DNA of 64,000 bases from Atherix ibis (Eukaryota > Arthropoda > Insecta > Diptera > Athericidae): contig OY282608.1 in the NCBI GenBank assembly GCA_958298945.1, forward strand, positions 61,046,951 through 61,110,950, given 5' to 3'. Both the position numbers and the translations under genes were made by a program. This document shows positions 27,170-42,800 of the stretch, piece after piece. Under the pieces are notes generated by a model that was not told the DNA's origin, ran no database searches, and saw only the letters and a list, made by a program, of their open reading frames with translations. Every line of letters begins with the position of its first letter. Within the stretch, counting starts at the first letter, position 1.

Positions 27170-29000
27170 AATCAACAAACCAACAAGCCATCAAACCAAC
27201 AAACCAAAAAACCAACAAACCAACAAGCCAACAAGCCAACAAACCGACAAACTAACAAACCAACAAACGAACTAACCAACAAACCAACAAACCAACAAGC
27301 CAACAAACCAATAAACCAACAAGCCAACAAACCAACAAACCAACAAGCCAACAAACCAACAAACCAACAAACCAACAAACCAACAAGCCAACAAACCAAC
27401 AAGCCAACAAACCAACAAGCCAACAAACCAACAAACCAACAAACCAACAAAGCAACAACCCAACAAACCAACAAACCAACAAACCAACAAACCAACAAAC
27501 CAAGTAACCAAAAAGCCAACAAACTAACAAACCAACAAGCCAACAAGCCAACAAACAAACAAGCCAACAAACCAAAAAACCAACAAAGCAACAAGCCAAC
27601 AAACCAACAAACCAACAAACCAACAAGCCAACAAACCAACAAACGAACAAGCCAACAAGCCAACAAACCAACAAACCAAGTTACCAAAAAGCCAACAAAC
27701 CATCACACGAACAAAGCAACAAACCAACCAGCAAACAAGCCAACAAACCAACAAACCAAGTAACCAAAAAGCCAACAAACTAACAAACCAAAAAGCCAAA
27801 AAACCAACAAGCCAACAAACCAACAAACCAACAAAGCAACAAACCAAAAAACCAACAAACCAAAAAACCAACAAACCAACAAACCATCAAACGAACAAAG
27901 CAACAAGCCAACAAGCCAACAAACCAACAAACCAACAAGCCAACAAACCAACAAACCAACAAACCAACAAGCCAAAAAACCAACAAACTAACAAACCAAC
28001 AAACGAACTAACCAACAAACCAACAAACCAACAAGCCAACAAACCAATAAACCAACAAGCCAACAAACCAACAAACCAACAAACTAACAAGCCAACAAGC
28101 CAACAAACCAACAAACCAACAAGCCAACAAACCAACAAACAAATAAACCAACAAACCAACAAGCCAACAAACCAACAAACCAACAAGCACACAAACCAAC
28201 AAACCAACAAACCAACAAACCAACAAGCCAACAAACCAATTAACCAACAAATCAACAAACGAACAAACCAAAAAACCAACCAACCAACAAGCCAACAAAC
28301 CAAAAAACCAACAAACCAACAAGCCAACAAACCAACAAGCCAACAAACCAACAAACCAACAAACCAAGTAACCAAAAAGCCAACAAACTAACAAACCAAC
28401 AAGCCAACAAGCCAACAAACCAACAAACCAAAAAACCAAGAAACCAACAAGCCAACAAGCCAACAAACCAACAAACTAACAAACCAACAAACGAACTAAC
28501 CAACAAACCAACAAACCAACAAGCCAACAAACCAATAAACCAACAAGCCAACAAACCAACAAACCAACAAGCCAACAAACCAACAAACCAACAAACCAAC
28601 AAGCCAACAAACCAACAAGCCAACAAACCAACAAGCCAACAAACCAACAAACCAACAAAGCAACAAGCCAACAAACCAACAAGCCAACAAACCAACAAAC
28701 CAACAAACTAAGTAACCAACAAGCCAACAAGCCAACAAACCAACAAACCAACAAACCAACAAACCAACAAACCAACAAAGCAACAAGCCAACAAACCAAC
28801 AAGCCAACAAACCAACAAACCAACAAACTAAGTAACCAACAAGCCAACAAGCCAACAAACCAACAAGCCAACAAACCAACAAACCAACAAACCAAGTAAC
28901 CAAAAAGCCAACAAACTAACAAACCAACAAGCCAACAAGCCACCAAACCAACAAACCAACAAACCAACAAGCCAACAAGCCAACAAACCAACAAACCAAC
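27170..29000. repeat. Duplicated block, copy 1 (partner at about 31200-33030)
   Basis: Landmarks recur at an offset of 4031 bp (8 x 504 minus 1): CCAATTAACC at 28240 and 32271, module A closing at 27884 and 31915, and the 232-bp form of module B at 28008 and 32039. A rare CAAGCACACAAACC variant (28185 and 32216) is shared. The missing base is the deletion at 31484-31490 in the partner. Confidence 0.82.
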
Positions 29001-31199
29001 AAACCAACAAACCAACAAACTAAGTAACCAACAAGCCAACAAACCAACAAACCAACAAGCCAACAAGCCAACAAACCAACAAACCAACAAGCCAACAAGC
29101 CAACAAACCAACAAACCAACAAGCCAACAAACCAACAAACCAACAAACCAACAAACCAACAAACCAACAAACCAACAAGCCAACAAACCAACAAGCCAAC
29201 AAACCAACAAACCAACAAGCCAACAAGCTAACAAACCAACAAACTAACAAGCCAACAAGCCAACAAACCAACAAACCAACAAGCCAACAAAACAACAAAC
29301 AAATAAACCAACAAACCAACAAGCCAACAAACCAACAAACCAACAAACCAACAAGCCAACAAACCAACAAACCAACAAACCAACAAACCAACAAGCCAAC
29401 AAACCAATTAACCAACAAACCAACAAACGAACAAACAAAAAAACCAACAAACCAACAAGCCAACAAACCAACAAACCAACAAACCAACAAGCCAACAAAC
29501 CAACAAGCCAACAAACCAACAAACCAAGTAACCAAAAAGCCAACAAACTAACAAACCAACAAGCCAACAAGCCAACAAACCAACAAGTCAACAAGCCAAC
29601 AAACCAACAAACCAACAAACCAACAAACCAACAAATCAACAAACCAACAAGCCATCAAACCAACAAACCAAAAAACCAACAAACCAACAAGCCAACAAGC
29701 CAACAAACCAACAAACTAACAAACCAACAAACGAACTAACCAACAAACCAACAAACCAACAAGCCAACAAACCAATAAACCAACAAGTCAACAAACCAAC
29801 AAACCAACAAGCCAACAAACCAACAAACCAACAAACCAACAAACCAACAAGCCAACAAACCAACAAGCCAACAAACCAACAAGCCAACAAACCAACAAAC
29901 CAACAAACCAACAAAGCAACAACCCAACAAACCAACAAACCAACAAACCAACAAACCAACAAACCAAGTAACCAAAAAGCCAACAAACTAACAAACCAAC
30001 AAGCCAACAAGCCAACAAACAAACAAGCCAACAAACCAAAAAACCAACAAAGCAACAAGCCAACAAACCAACAAACCAACAAACCAACAAGCCAACAAAC
30101 CATCACACGAACAAAGCAACAAACCAACCAGCCAACAAGCCAACAAACCAACAAACCAAATAACCAAAAAGCCAACAAACTAACAAACCAAAAAGCCACA
30201 AAACCAACAAGCCAACAAACCAACAAACCAACAAAGCAACAAAACAAAAAACAAACAAACCAAAAAAGCAACAAACCAACAAACCATCAAACGAACAAAG
30301 CAACAAGCCAACAAGCCAACAAACCAACAAACCAACAAGCCAACAAACCAACAAACCAACAAACCAACAAGCCAAAAAACCAACAAACTAACAAACCAAC
30401 AAACGAACTAACCAACAAACCAACAAACCAACAAGCCAACAAACCAATAAACCAACAAGCCAACAAACCAACAAACCAGCAAACTAACAAGCCAACAAGC
30501 CAACAAACCAACAAACCAACAAGCCAACAAACCAACAAACAAATAAACCAACAAACCAACAAGCCAACAAACCAACAAACCAACAAACCAACAAGCACAC
30601 AAACCAACAAACCAACAAACCAACAAACCAACAAGCCAACAAACCAATTAACCAACAAATCAACAAACGAACAAACCAAAAAACCAACCAACCAACAAGC
30701 CAACAAACCAAAAAACCAACAAACCAACAAGCCAACAAACCAACAAGCCAACAAACCAACAAACCAACAAACCAAGTAACCAAAAAGCCAACAAACTAAC
30801 AAACCAACAAGCCAACAAGCCAACAAACCAACAAACCAAAAAACCAAGAAACCAACAAGCCAACAAGCCAACAAACCAACAAACTAACAAACCAACAAAC
30901 GAACTAACCAACAAGCCAACAAACCAACAAACCAACAAACCAACAAACCAACAAGCCAACAAACCAACAAGCCAACAAACCAACAAGCCAACAAACCAAC
31001 AAACCAACAAAGCAACAAACCAAAAAACCAACAAACCAACAAGCCAACAAACCAATTAACCAACAAACCAACAAACGAACAAACAAAAAAACCAACAAAC
31101 CAACAAGCCAACAAACCAACAAACCAACAAACCAACAAGCCAACAAACCAACAAGCCAACAAACCAACAAACCAAGTAACCAAAAAGCCAACAAACTAA

Positions 31200-33030
31200 C
31201 AAACCAACAAGCCAACAAGCCAACAAACCAACAAGCCAACAAGCCAACAAACCAACAAACCAACAAACCAACAAACCAACAAATCAACAAACCAACAAGC
31301 CATCAAACCAACAAACCAAAAAACCAACAAACCAACAAGCCAACAAGCCAACAAACCGACAAACTAACAAACCAACAAACGAACTAACCAACAAACCAAC
31401 AAACCAACAAGCCAACAAACCAATAAACCAACAAGCCAACAAACCAACAAACCAACAAGCCAACAAACCAACAAACCAAAAAACAACAAACCAACAAGCC
31501 AACAAACCAACAAGCCAACAAACCAACAAGCCAACAAACCAACAAACCAACAAACCAACAAAGCAACAACCCAACAAACCAACAAACCAACAAACCAACA
31601 AACCAACAAACCAAGTAACCAAAAAGCCAACAAACTAACAAACCAACAAGCCAACAAGCCAACAAACAAACAAGCCAACAAACCAAAAAACCAACAAAGC
31701 AACAAGCCAACAAACCAACAAACCAACAAACCAACAAGCCAACAAACCAACAAACGAACAAGCCAACAAGCCAACAAACCAACAAACCAAGTAACCAAAA
31801 AGCCAACAAACTAACAAACCAAAAAGCCAAAAAACCAACAAGCCAACAAACCAACAAACCAACAAAGCAACAAACCAAAAAACCAACAAACCAAAAAACC
31901 AACAAACCAACAAACCATCAAACGAACAAAGCAACAAGCCAACAAGCCAACAAACCAACAAACCAACAAGCCAACAAACCAACAAACCAACAAACCAACA
32001 AGCCAAAAAACCAACAAACTAACAAACCAACAAACGAACTAACCAACAAACCAACAAACCAACAAGCCAACAAACCAATAAACCAACAAGCCAACAAACC
32101 AACAAACCAACAAACTAACAAGCCAACAAGCCAACAAACCAACAAACCAACAAGCCAACAAACCAACAAACAAATAAACCAACAAACCAACAAGCCAACA
32201 AACCAACAAACCAACAAGCACACAAACCAACAAACCAACAAACCAACAAACCAACAAGCCAACAAACCAATTAACCAACAAATCAACAAACGAACAAACC
32301 AAAAAACCAACCAACCAACAAGCCAACAAACCAAAAAACCAACAAACCAACAAGCCAACAAACCAACAAGCCAACAAACCAACAAACCAACAAACCAAGT
32401 AACCAAAAAGCCAACAAACTAACAAACCAACAAGCCAACAAGCCAACAAACCAACAAACCAAAAAACCAAGAAACCAACAAGCCAACAAGCCAACAAACC
32501 AACAAACTAACAAACCAACAAACGAACTAACCAACAAACCAACAAACCAACAAGCCAACAAACCAATAAACCAACAAGCCAACAAACCAACAAACCAACA
32601 AGCCAACAAACCAACAAACCAACAAACCAACAAGCCAACAAACCAACAAGCCAACAAACCAACAAGCCAACAAACCAACAAACCAACAAAGCAACAAGCC
32701 AACAAACCAACAAGCCAACAAACCAACAAACCAACAAACTAAGTAACCAACAAGCCAACAAGCCAACAAACCAACAAACCAACAAACCAACAAACCAACA
32801 AACCAACAAACCAACAAAGCAACAAGCCAACAAACCAACAAGCCAACAAACCAACAAACCAACAAACTAAGTAACCAACAAGCCAACAAGCCAACAAACC
32901 AACAAGCCAACAAACCAACAAACCAACAAACCAAGTAACCAAAAAGCCAACAAACTAACAAACCAACAAGCCAACAAGCCACCAAACCAACAAACCAACA
33001 AGCCAACAAACCAACAAACCAACAAGCACA
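31200..33030. repeat. Duplicated block, copy 2
   Basis: This is the partner of 27.17-29.0 kb. It differs near 31476-31490, where CCAACAAA has become CAACAAA, and it lacks the CCAAGTTACC to CCATCACACG segment found before the corresponding module in copy 1. Confidence 0.8.
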
Positions 33031-36000
33031 CAAACCAACAAACCAACAAACCAACAAACCAACAAGCCAACAAACCAATTAACCAACAAATCAACAAACG
33101 AACAAACCAAAAAACCAACCAACCAACAAGCCAACAAACCAAAAAACCAACAAACCAACAAGCCAACAAACCAACAAGCCAACAAACCAACAAACCAACA
33201 AACCAAGTAACCAAAAAGCCAACAAACTAACAAACCAACAAGCCAACAAACCAACAAACCAACAAACCAACAAACCAACAAACTAAGTAACCAACAAGCC
33301 AACAAACCAACAAACCAACAAGCCAACAAGCCAACAAACCAACAAACCAACAAGCCAACAAGCCAACAAACCAACAAACCAACAAGCCAACAAACCAACA
33401 AACCAACAAACCAACAAACCAACAAACCAACAAGCCAACAAGCCAACAAGCCAACAAACCAACAAACCAACAAGCCAACAAGCTAACAAACCAACAAACT
33501 AACAAGCCAACAAGCCAACAAACCAACAAACCAACAAGCCAACAAAACAACAAACAAATAAACCAACAAACCAACAAGCCAACAAACCAACAAACCAACA
33601 AACCAACAAGCCAACAAACCAACTAACCAACAAACCAACAAACCAACAAGCCAACAAACCAATTAACCAACAAACCAACAAACGAACAAACAAAAAAACC
33701 AACAAACCAACAAGCCAACAAACCAACAAACCAACAAACCAACAAGCCAACAAACCAACAAGCCAACAAACCAACAAACCAAGTAACCAAAAAGCCAACA
33801 AACTAACAAACCAACAAGCCAACAAGCCAACAAACCAACAAGCCAACAAGCCAACAAACCAACAAACCAACAAACCAACAAACCAACAAATCAACAAACC
33901 AACAAGCCATCAAACCAACAAACCAAAAAACCAACAAACCAACAAGCCAACAAGCCAACAAACCAACAAACTAACAAACCAACAAACGAACTAACCAACA
34001 AACCAACAAACCAACAAGCCAACAAACCAATAAACCAACAAGTCAACAAACCAACAAACCAACAAGCCAACAAACCAACAAACCAACAAACCAACAAACC
34101 AACAAGCCAACAAACCAACAAGCCAACAAACCAACAAGCCAACAAACCAACAAACCAACAAACCAACAAAGCAACAACCCAACAAACCAACAAACCAACA
34201 AACCAACAAACCAACAAACCAAGTAACCAAAAAGCCAACAAACTAACAAACCAACAAGCCAACAAGCCAACAAACAAACAAGCCAACAAACCAAAAAACC
34301 AACAAAGCAACAAGCCAACAAACCAACAAACCAACAAACCAACAAGCCAACAAACCAACAAACGAACAAGCCAACAAGCCAACAAACCAACAAACCAAGT
34401 TACCAAAAAGCCAACAAACCATCACACGAACAAAGCAACAAACCAACCAGCCAACAAGCCAACAAACCAACAAACCAAGTAACCAAAAAGCCAACAAACT
34501 AACAAACCAAAAAGCCACAAAACCAACTAGCCAACAAACCAACAAACCAACAAAGCAACAAACCAAAAAACAAACAAACCAAAAAACCAACAAACCAACA
34601 AACCATCAAACGAACAAAGCAACAAGCCAACAAGCCAACAAACCAACAAACCAACAAGCCAACAAACCAACAAACCAACAAACCAACAAGCCAAAAAACC
34701 AACAAACTAACAAACCAACAAACGAACTAACCAACAAACCAACAAACCAACAAGCCAACAAACCAATAAACCAACAAGCCAACAAACCAACAAACCAACA
34801 AACTAACAAGCCAACAAGCCAACAAACCAACAAACCAACAAGCCAACAAACCAACAAACAAATAAACCAACAAACCAACAAGCCAACAAACCAACAAACC
34901 AACAAACCAACAAGCACACAAACCAACAAACCAACAAACCAACAAACCAACATGCCAACAAACCAATTAACCAACAAATCAACAAACGAACAAACCAAAA
35001 AACCAACCAACCAACAAGCCAACAAACCAAAAAACCAACAAACCAACAAGCCAACAAACCAACAAGCCAACAAACCAACAAACCAAGTAACCAAAAAGCC
35101 AACCAACTAACAAACCAACAAGCCAATAAGCCAACAAACCAACAAACCAAAAAACCAAGAAACCAACAAGCCAACAAGCCAACAAACCAACAAACTAACA
35201 AACCAACAAACGAACTAACCAACAAACCAACAAACCAACAAGCCAACAAACCAATAAACCAACAAGCCAACAAACCAACAAACCAACAAGCCAACAAACC
35301 AACAAACCAACAAACCAACAAGCCAACAAACCAACAAGCCAACAAACCAACAAGCCAACAAACCAACAAACCAACAAAGCAACAAGCCAACAAACCAACA
35401 AGCCAACAAACCAACAAACCAACAAACTAAGTAACCAACAAGCCAACAAGCCAACAAACCAACAAACCAACAAACCAACAAACCAACAAACCAACAAACC
35501 AACAAAGCAACAAGCCAACAAACCAACAAGCCAACAAACCAACAAACCAACAAACTAAGTAACCAACAAGCCAACAAGCCAACAAACCAACAAGCCAACA
35601 AACCAACAAACCAACAAACCAAGTAACCAAAAAGCCAACAAACTAACAAACCAACAAGCCAACAAGCCACCAAACCAACAAACCAACAAACCAACAAGTT
35701 AACAAGCCAACAAACCAACAAACCAACAAACCAACAAACCAACAAACTAAGTAACCAACAAGCCAACAAACCAAAAAACCAACAAGCCAACAAGCCAACA
35801 AACCAACAAACCAACAAGCCAACAAGCCAACAAACCAACAAACCAACAAGCCAACAAACCAACAAGCCAACAAACCAACAAACCAACAAACCAACAATCC
35901 AACAAACCAACAAACCAACAAACCTACAAACCAACAAACCAAGTAACCAAAAAGCCAACAAACTAACAAACCAACAAGCCAACAAGCCAACAAACCAACA

Positions 36001-36986
36001 AGCCAACAAACCAAAAAACCAACAAAGCAACAAGCCAACAAACCAACAAACCAACAAACCAACAAGCCAACAAACAAACAAACCAACAAGCCAACAAGCC
36101 AACAAACCAACAAACCAACAAACCAAGTTACCGAAAAGCCAACAAACTAACAAACCAACAAGGCAACAAGCCAACAAACCAACAAACCAACAAACCAATA
36201 AGCCAACAAAGCAACAAACAAATAAACCAACAAACCCACAAACCAACAAACCAACAAACCAACAAACCAAAAAACCAACAAACCAACAAGCCCACATGCC
36301 AACAAACCAACAAACTAACAAACCAACAAACGAAATAACCAACAAACCAAAAAACCAACAAACCAACAAACCAACAAACCAACAAACCAACAAGCCAACA
36401 AGCCAATAAACCAACAAACCAACAAGCCAATAAACCAACAAACCAACAAACCAACAAACCAACAAACCAACAAACTAACAAACCAACAAGCCAACAAACC
36501 AACAAACCAACAAACCATCAAATGAACAAAGCAACAAGCCAACAAGCCAACAAACCAACAAACCAACAAGCCAACAAACCAACAAACCAACAAGCCAACA
36601 AGCCAACAAACCAACAAACCAACCAACCAACAAGCCAACAAACCAACAAACCAACAAACCAACAAACCAACAAACCAACAAGACAACAAACCAACAAGAC
36701 AACAAACCAACAAACAAATAAACCAACAAACCAAAAAACCAATAAATCAACGAACCAACAAACCAATAAACCAACAAACCAACAAACCAACAAACCAACA
36801 AACCAACAAACCAATTAACCAACAAACTAACAAACGAACAAACGAACAAACGAACAAACCAACAAACCAACAAACCAAGATACCAACAAGCCAACAAGCC
36901 AACAAACCAACAAACCAACAAGCCAACAAGCCAACAAACCAACAATCCAACAAGCCAACAAACCAACAAACCAACAAGCCAACAAA

Positions 36987-37002
36987 CCTACAAACCTACA
37001 AA
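36987..37002. repeat. Paired CCTACAAA marker
   Basis: Two adjacent octamers both carry A-to-T at position 3, giving CCTACAAACCTACAAA. The pair recurs near 38154, 40066, 40930, 42274, 43139, 54482, 55634 and 58760. A single CCTACAAA occurs near 35924. Confidence 0.85.
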
Positions 37003-37268
37003 CCAACAAACCAACAAACCAACAAACCAACAAACCAACAAACCAACAAACCAACAAACTAACAAACCAACAAGCCAACAAACCAACAAACCAACAAACC
37101 AGCAAACGAACAAAGCAAAAAGCCAACCAGCCAACAAACCAACAAACCAACAAGCCAACAAACCAACAAACCAATAAGCCAACAAGCCAACAAACCAACA
37201 AACCAACAAAACAACAAGCCAACAAACCAACAAACCAACAAACCAACAAACCAACAAGCCAACAAACC

Positions 37269-37278
37269 AAAAAAAAAA
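37269..37278. repeat. A10 tract, block R copy 1
   Basis: Ten A residues occur in octamer register (next CC 16 bp after the previous one). The homologous tract in the partner block is at 54765-54774 and is also ten long, so it predates that duplication. Confidence 0.9.
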
Positions 37279-38159
37279 CAAACCAACAAACCAAAAAACC
37301 AACAAACCAACAAACCAACAAACCAACAAACCAACAAACCAACAAGCCAACAAGCCAACAAACCAACAAACCAACAAGCCAACAAACCATCACACGAACA
37401 AAGCAACAAACCAACAAGCCAACAAGCCAACAAACCAACAAACCAAGTAACCAAAAAGCCAACAAACTAACAAACCAACAAGCCAACAAACCAATAAGCC
37501 AACAAGCCAACAAACCAACAAACCAACAAAGCAACAAACCAAAAAACCAACAAACTATCAAAAGAACAAAGCAGCAAGCCAACAAGCCAACAAACCAACA
37601 AACCAACAAGCCAACAAACCAACAAGCCAACAAACCAACAAACCAACAAGCCAACAAGCCAACAAGCCAACAAACCAACAAACCAACAAGCCAACAAACC
37701 AACAAACCAACAAGCCAACAAACCAACAAACCAACAAACCAACAAACCAACAAGCCAAAAAACCAACAAGCAAATAAACCAACAAACCAACAAACCAACA
37801 AACCAACAAACCAACAAACCAACAAACCAACAAACTAACAAACCAACAAGCCAACAAACCAACAAACCAACAAACCAACAAACTAACAAACCAACAAGCC
37901 AACAAACCAACAAACCAACAAACCATCAAATGAACAAAGCAACAAGCCAACAAGCCAACAAACCAACAAACCAACAAGCCAACAAACCAACAAACCAACA
38001 AGCCAACAAGCCAACAAACCAACCAACCAACCAACCAACAAACCAACATACCAACAAGCCAACAAGCCAAAAAACCAACAAACCAACAAGCCAACAAGCC
38101 AACAAACCAACAAACCAACAAGCCAACAAACCAACAAACCAACAAGCCAACAAACCTAC

Positions 38160-39800
38160 AAACCTACAAACCAACAAACCAACAAACCAACAAACCAACA
38201 AACCAACAAACCAACAAACTAACAAACCAACAAGCCAACAAACCAACAAACCAACAAACCATCAAACGAACAAAGCAAAAAGCCAACAAGCCAACAAACC
38301 AACAAACCAACAAGCCAACAAACCAACAAACCAACAAACCAACAAACTAACAAACCAACAAGCCAACAAACCAACAAACCAACAAACCATCAAATGAACA
38401 AAGCAACAAGCCAACAAGCCAACAAACCAACAAACCAACAAACCAACAAGCCAACAAACCAACAAGCCAACAAACCAACAAACCAAGTAACCAAAAAGCC
38501 AACAAACTAACAAACCAACAAGCCAACAAACCAACAAGCCAACAAGCCAACAAACCAATAAACCAACAAAGCAACAAACCAACAAACCAACAAGCCAACA
38601 AGCCAACAAACCAACAAACCAACAAACCAACAAGCCAACAAACCAAAAAACCAACAAACCAACAAACCAACAAACCAACAAACCAACAAGCCAACAAGCC
38701 AACAAACCAACAAACCAACAAACCAACAAGCCAACAAACCAACAAGCCAACAAACCATCACACGAACAAAGCAACAAACCAACCAGCCAACAAGCCAACA
38801 AACCAACAAACCAAGTAACCAAAAAGCCAACAAACTAACAAATCAACAAGCCAACAAACCAACAAGCCAACAAACCAACAAACCAACAAAGCAACAAACC
38901 AAAAAACCAACAAACCAAAAAACCAACAAACCAACAAACCATCAAACGAACAAAGCAAAAAGCCAAAAAGCCAACAAGCCAACAAACCAACAAACCAACA
39001 AGCCAACAAACCAACAAGCCAACAAACCAACAAACCAACAAGCCAACAAGCCAACAAACCAACAAACAAACAAACCAACAAGCCAACAAACCAACAAACC
39101 AACAAGCCAACAAACCAACAAACCAACAAACCAACAAACCAACAAGCCAAAAAACCAACACACAAATAAACCAACAAACCAACAAACCAACAAACCAACA
39201 AACCAACAAACCAACAAACCAACAAACTAACAAACCAACAAGCCAACAAACCAACAAGCCAACAAACCAACAAGTCAACAAACCAACAAACCAACAAACC
39301 AACAAGCCAACAAACCAACAAGCCAACAAACCAACAAACCAACAAGCCAACAAGCCAACAAACCAACAAACTAACAAGCCAACAAGCCAACAAACCAACA
39401 AACCAACAAGCCAACAAAACAACAAACAAATAAACCAATAAACCAACAAGCCAACAAACCAACAAACCAACAAACCAACAAGCCAACAAACCAACAAACC
39501 AACAAACCAACAAACCAACAAGCCAACAAACCAATTAACCAACAAACCAACAAACGAACAAACAAAAAAACCAACAAACCAACAAGCCAACAAACCAACA
39601 AACCAACAAACCAACAAGCCAACAAACCAACAAGCCAACAAACCAACAAACCAAGTAACCAAAAAGCCAACAAACTAACAAACCAACAAGCAAACAAGCC
39701 AACAAACCAACAAGCCAACAAGCCAACAAACCAACAAACCAACAAACCAACAAACCAACAAACCAACAAACCAACAAGCCAACAAGCCAACAAACCACCA
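38160..39800. repeat. Duplicated block, copy 1 (partner at 43144-44777)
   Basis: Landmarks repeat at 4984 bp, then 4976 bp after one octamer is lost: CCATCAAACG (38259 and 43243), CAAATGAAC (38391 and 43375), module A (38755 and 43739), and CCAATTAACC with the following CGAACAAACAAAAAAACC. The partner lies immediately to the right of the 2208-bp tandem pair. Confidence 0.85.
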
Positions 39801-42800
39801 AACTAACAAACCAACAAACGAACTAACCAACAAACCAACAAACCAACAAGCCAACAAACCAATAAACCAACAAGCAAACAAACCAACAAACCAACAAGCC
39901 AACAAACCAACAAACCAACAAGCCAACAAACCAACAAACCAACAAGCAAACAAGCCAACAAACCAACAAACCAACAAACCAACAAGCCAACAAACCAATT
40001 AACCAACAAACCAACAAACGAACAAACAAAAAAACCAACAAACCAACAAGCCAACAAACCAACAAACCTACAAACCTACAAACCAACAAACCAACAAACC
40101 AACAAACCAACAAACCAACAAACCAACAAACTAACAAACCAACAAGCCAACAAACCAACAAACCAACAAACCATCAAACGAACAAAGCAAAAAGCCAACA
40201 AGCCAACAAACCAACAAACCAACAAGCCAACAAACCAACAAACCAACAAACCAACAAACTAACAAACCAACAAGCCAACAAACCAACAAACCAACAAACC
40301 ATCAAATGAACAAAGCAACAAGCCAACAAGCCAACAAACCAACAAACCAACAAACCAACAAGCCAACAAACCAACAAGCCAACAAACCAACAAACCAAGT
40401 AACCAAAAAGCCAACAAACTAACAAACCAACAAGCCAACAAACCAACAAGCCAACAAGCCAACAAACCAATAAACCAACAAAGCAACAAACCAACAAACC
40501 AACAAGCCAACAAGCCAACAAACCAACAAACCAACAAACCAACAAGCCAACAAACCAAAAAACCAACAAACCAACAAACCAACAAACCAACAAACCAACA
40601 AACCAACAAACCAACAAGCCAACAAACCAATTAACCAACAAACCAACAAACGAACAAACAAAAAAACCAACAAACCAACAAGCCAACAAGCCAACAAACC
40701 AATAAACCAACAAAGCAACAAACCAACAAACCAACAAGCCAACAAGCCAACAAACCAACAAACCAATAAACCAACAAGCCAACAAACCAACAAACCAACA
40801 AACCAACAAGCCAACAAACCAACAAACCAACAAACCAACAAACCAACAAGCCAACAAACCAATTAACCAACAAACCAACAAACGAACAAACAAAAAAACC
40901 AACAAACCAACAAGCCAACAAACCAACAAACCTACAAACCTACAAACCAACAAACCAACAAACCAACAAACTAACAAACCAACAAACCAACAAACTAACA
41001 AACCAACAAGCCAACAAACCAACAAACCAACAAACCATCAAACGAACAAAGCAAAAAGCCAACAAGCCAACAAACCAACAAACCAACAAGCCAACAAACC
41101 AACAAACCAACAAACCAACAAACTAACAAACCAACAAGCCAACAAACCAACAAACCAACAAACCATCAAATGAACAAAGCAACAAGCCAACAAGCCAACA
41201 AACCAACAAACCAACAAACCAACAAGCCAACAAACCAACAAGCCAACAAACCAACAAACCAAGTAACCAAAAAGCCAACAAACTAACAAACCAACAAGCC
41301 AACAAACCAACAAGCCAACAAGCCAACAAACCAATAAACCAACAAACCAACAAACCAACAAGCCAAAAAACCAACACACAAATAAACCAACAAACCAACA
41401 AACCAACAAACCAACAAACCAACAAACCAACAAACTAACAAACCAACAAGCCAACAAACCAACAAGCCAACAAACCAACAAGTCAACAAACCAACAAACC
41501 AACAAACCAACAAGCCAACAAACCAACAAGCCAACAAACCAACAAACCAACAAGCCAACAAGCCAACAAACCAACAAACTAACAAGCCAACAAGCCAACA
41601 AACCAACAAACCAACAAGCCAACAAAACAACAAACAAATAAACCAATAAACCAACAAGCCAACAAACCAACAAACCAACAAACCAACAAGCCAACAAACC
41701 AACAAACCAACAAACCAACAAACCAACAAGCCAACAAACCAATTAACCAACAAACCAACAAACGAACAAACAAAAAAACCAACAAACCAACAAGCCAACA
41801 AACCAACAAACCAACAAACCAACAAGCCAACAAACCAACAAGCCAACAAACCAACAAACCAAGTAACCAAAAAGCCAACAAACTAACAAACCAACAAGCA
41901 AACAAGCCAACAAACCAACAAGCCAACAAGCCAACAAACCAACAAACCAACAAACCAACAAACCAACAAACCAACAAACCAACAAGCCAACAAGCCAACA
42001 AACCACCAAACTAACAAACCAACAAACGAACTAACCAACAAACCAACAAACCAACAAGCCAACAAACCAATAAACCAACAAGCAAACAAACCAACAAACC
42101 AACAAGCCAACAAACCAACAAACCAACAAGCCAACAAACCAACAAACCAACAAGCAAACAAGCCAACAAACCAACAAACCAACAAACCAACAAGCCAACA
42201 AACCAATTAACCAACAAACCAACAAACGAACAAACAAAAAAACCAACAAACCAACAAGCCAACAAACCAACAAACCTACAAACCTACAAACCAACAAACC
42301 AACAAACCAACAAACCAACAAACCAACAAACCAACAAACTAACAAACCAACAAGCCAACAAACCAACAAACCAACAAACCATCAAACGAACAAAGCAAAA
42401 AGCCAACAAGCCAACAAACCAACAAACCAACAAGCCAACAAACCAACAAACCAACAAACCAACAAACTAACAAACCAACAAGCCAACAAACCAACAAACC
42501 AACAAACCATCAAATGAACAAAGCAACAAGCCAACAAGCCAACAAACCAACAAACCAACAAACCAACAAGCCAACAAACCAACAAGCCAACAAACCAACA
42601 AACCAAGTAACCAAAAAGCCAACAAACTAACAAACCAACAAGCCAACAAACCAACAAGCCAACAAGCCAACAAACCAATAAACCAACAAAGCAACAAACC
42701 AACAAACCAACAAGCCAACAAGCCAACAAACCAACAAACCAACAAACCAACAAGCCAACAAACCAAAAAACCAACAAACCAACAAACCAACAAACCAACA

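Larger units (their letters stand above)
36310..38330. repeat. Block R, copy 1: divergent sub-family (partner at about 53815-55810)
   Basis: This region carries markers rare elsewhere: CGAAATAACC (36331), AATCAACGAACC (36745), three successive CGAACAAA octamers near 36832, CCAAGATACC (36872), paired CCTACAAA octamers (36987-37002), CAAATGAAC (36519, 37927) and four CCAACCAA-type octamers near 38020. The same series recurs near 54 kb at an offset falling from 17504 through 17496 to 17480 bp, all multiples of 8. Confidence 0.87.

Noticed and set aside
34952..36298. Isolated CATG sites (ATG at 34952 and 36296) as start codons or regulatory sites
   Set aside because: They are single substitutions in normal octamers, with no conserved context and no meaningful downstream frame.
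36522..36818. Open frames on the + strand starting with ATG (also 37930-38397, 54026-54217, 55410-55838, 55882-56346), rich in N, Q, T, K and P
   Set aside because: They start only where CAAACGAAC has become CAAATGAAC and end at the next marker with TAA. The frame is open because of the repeat, and the start is a point variant of a module.
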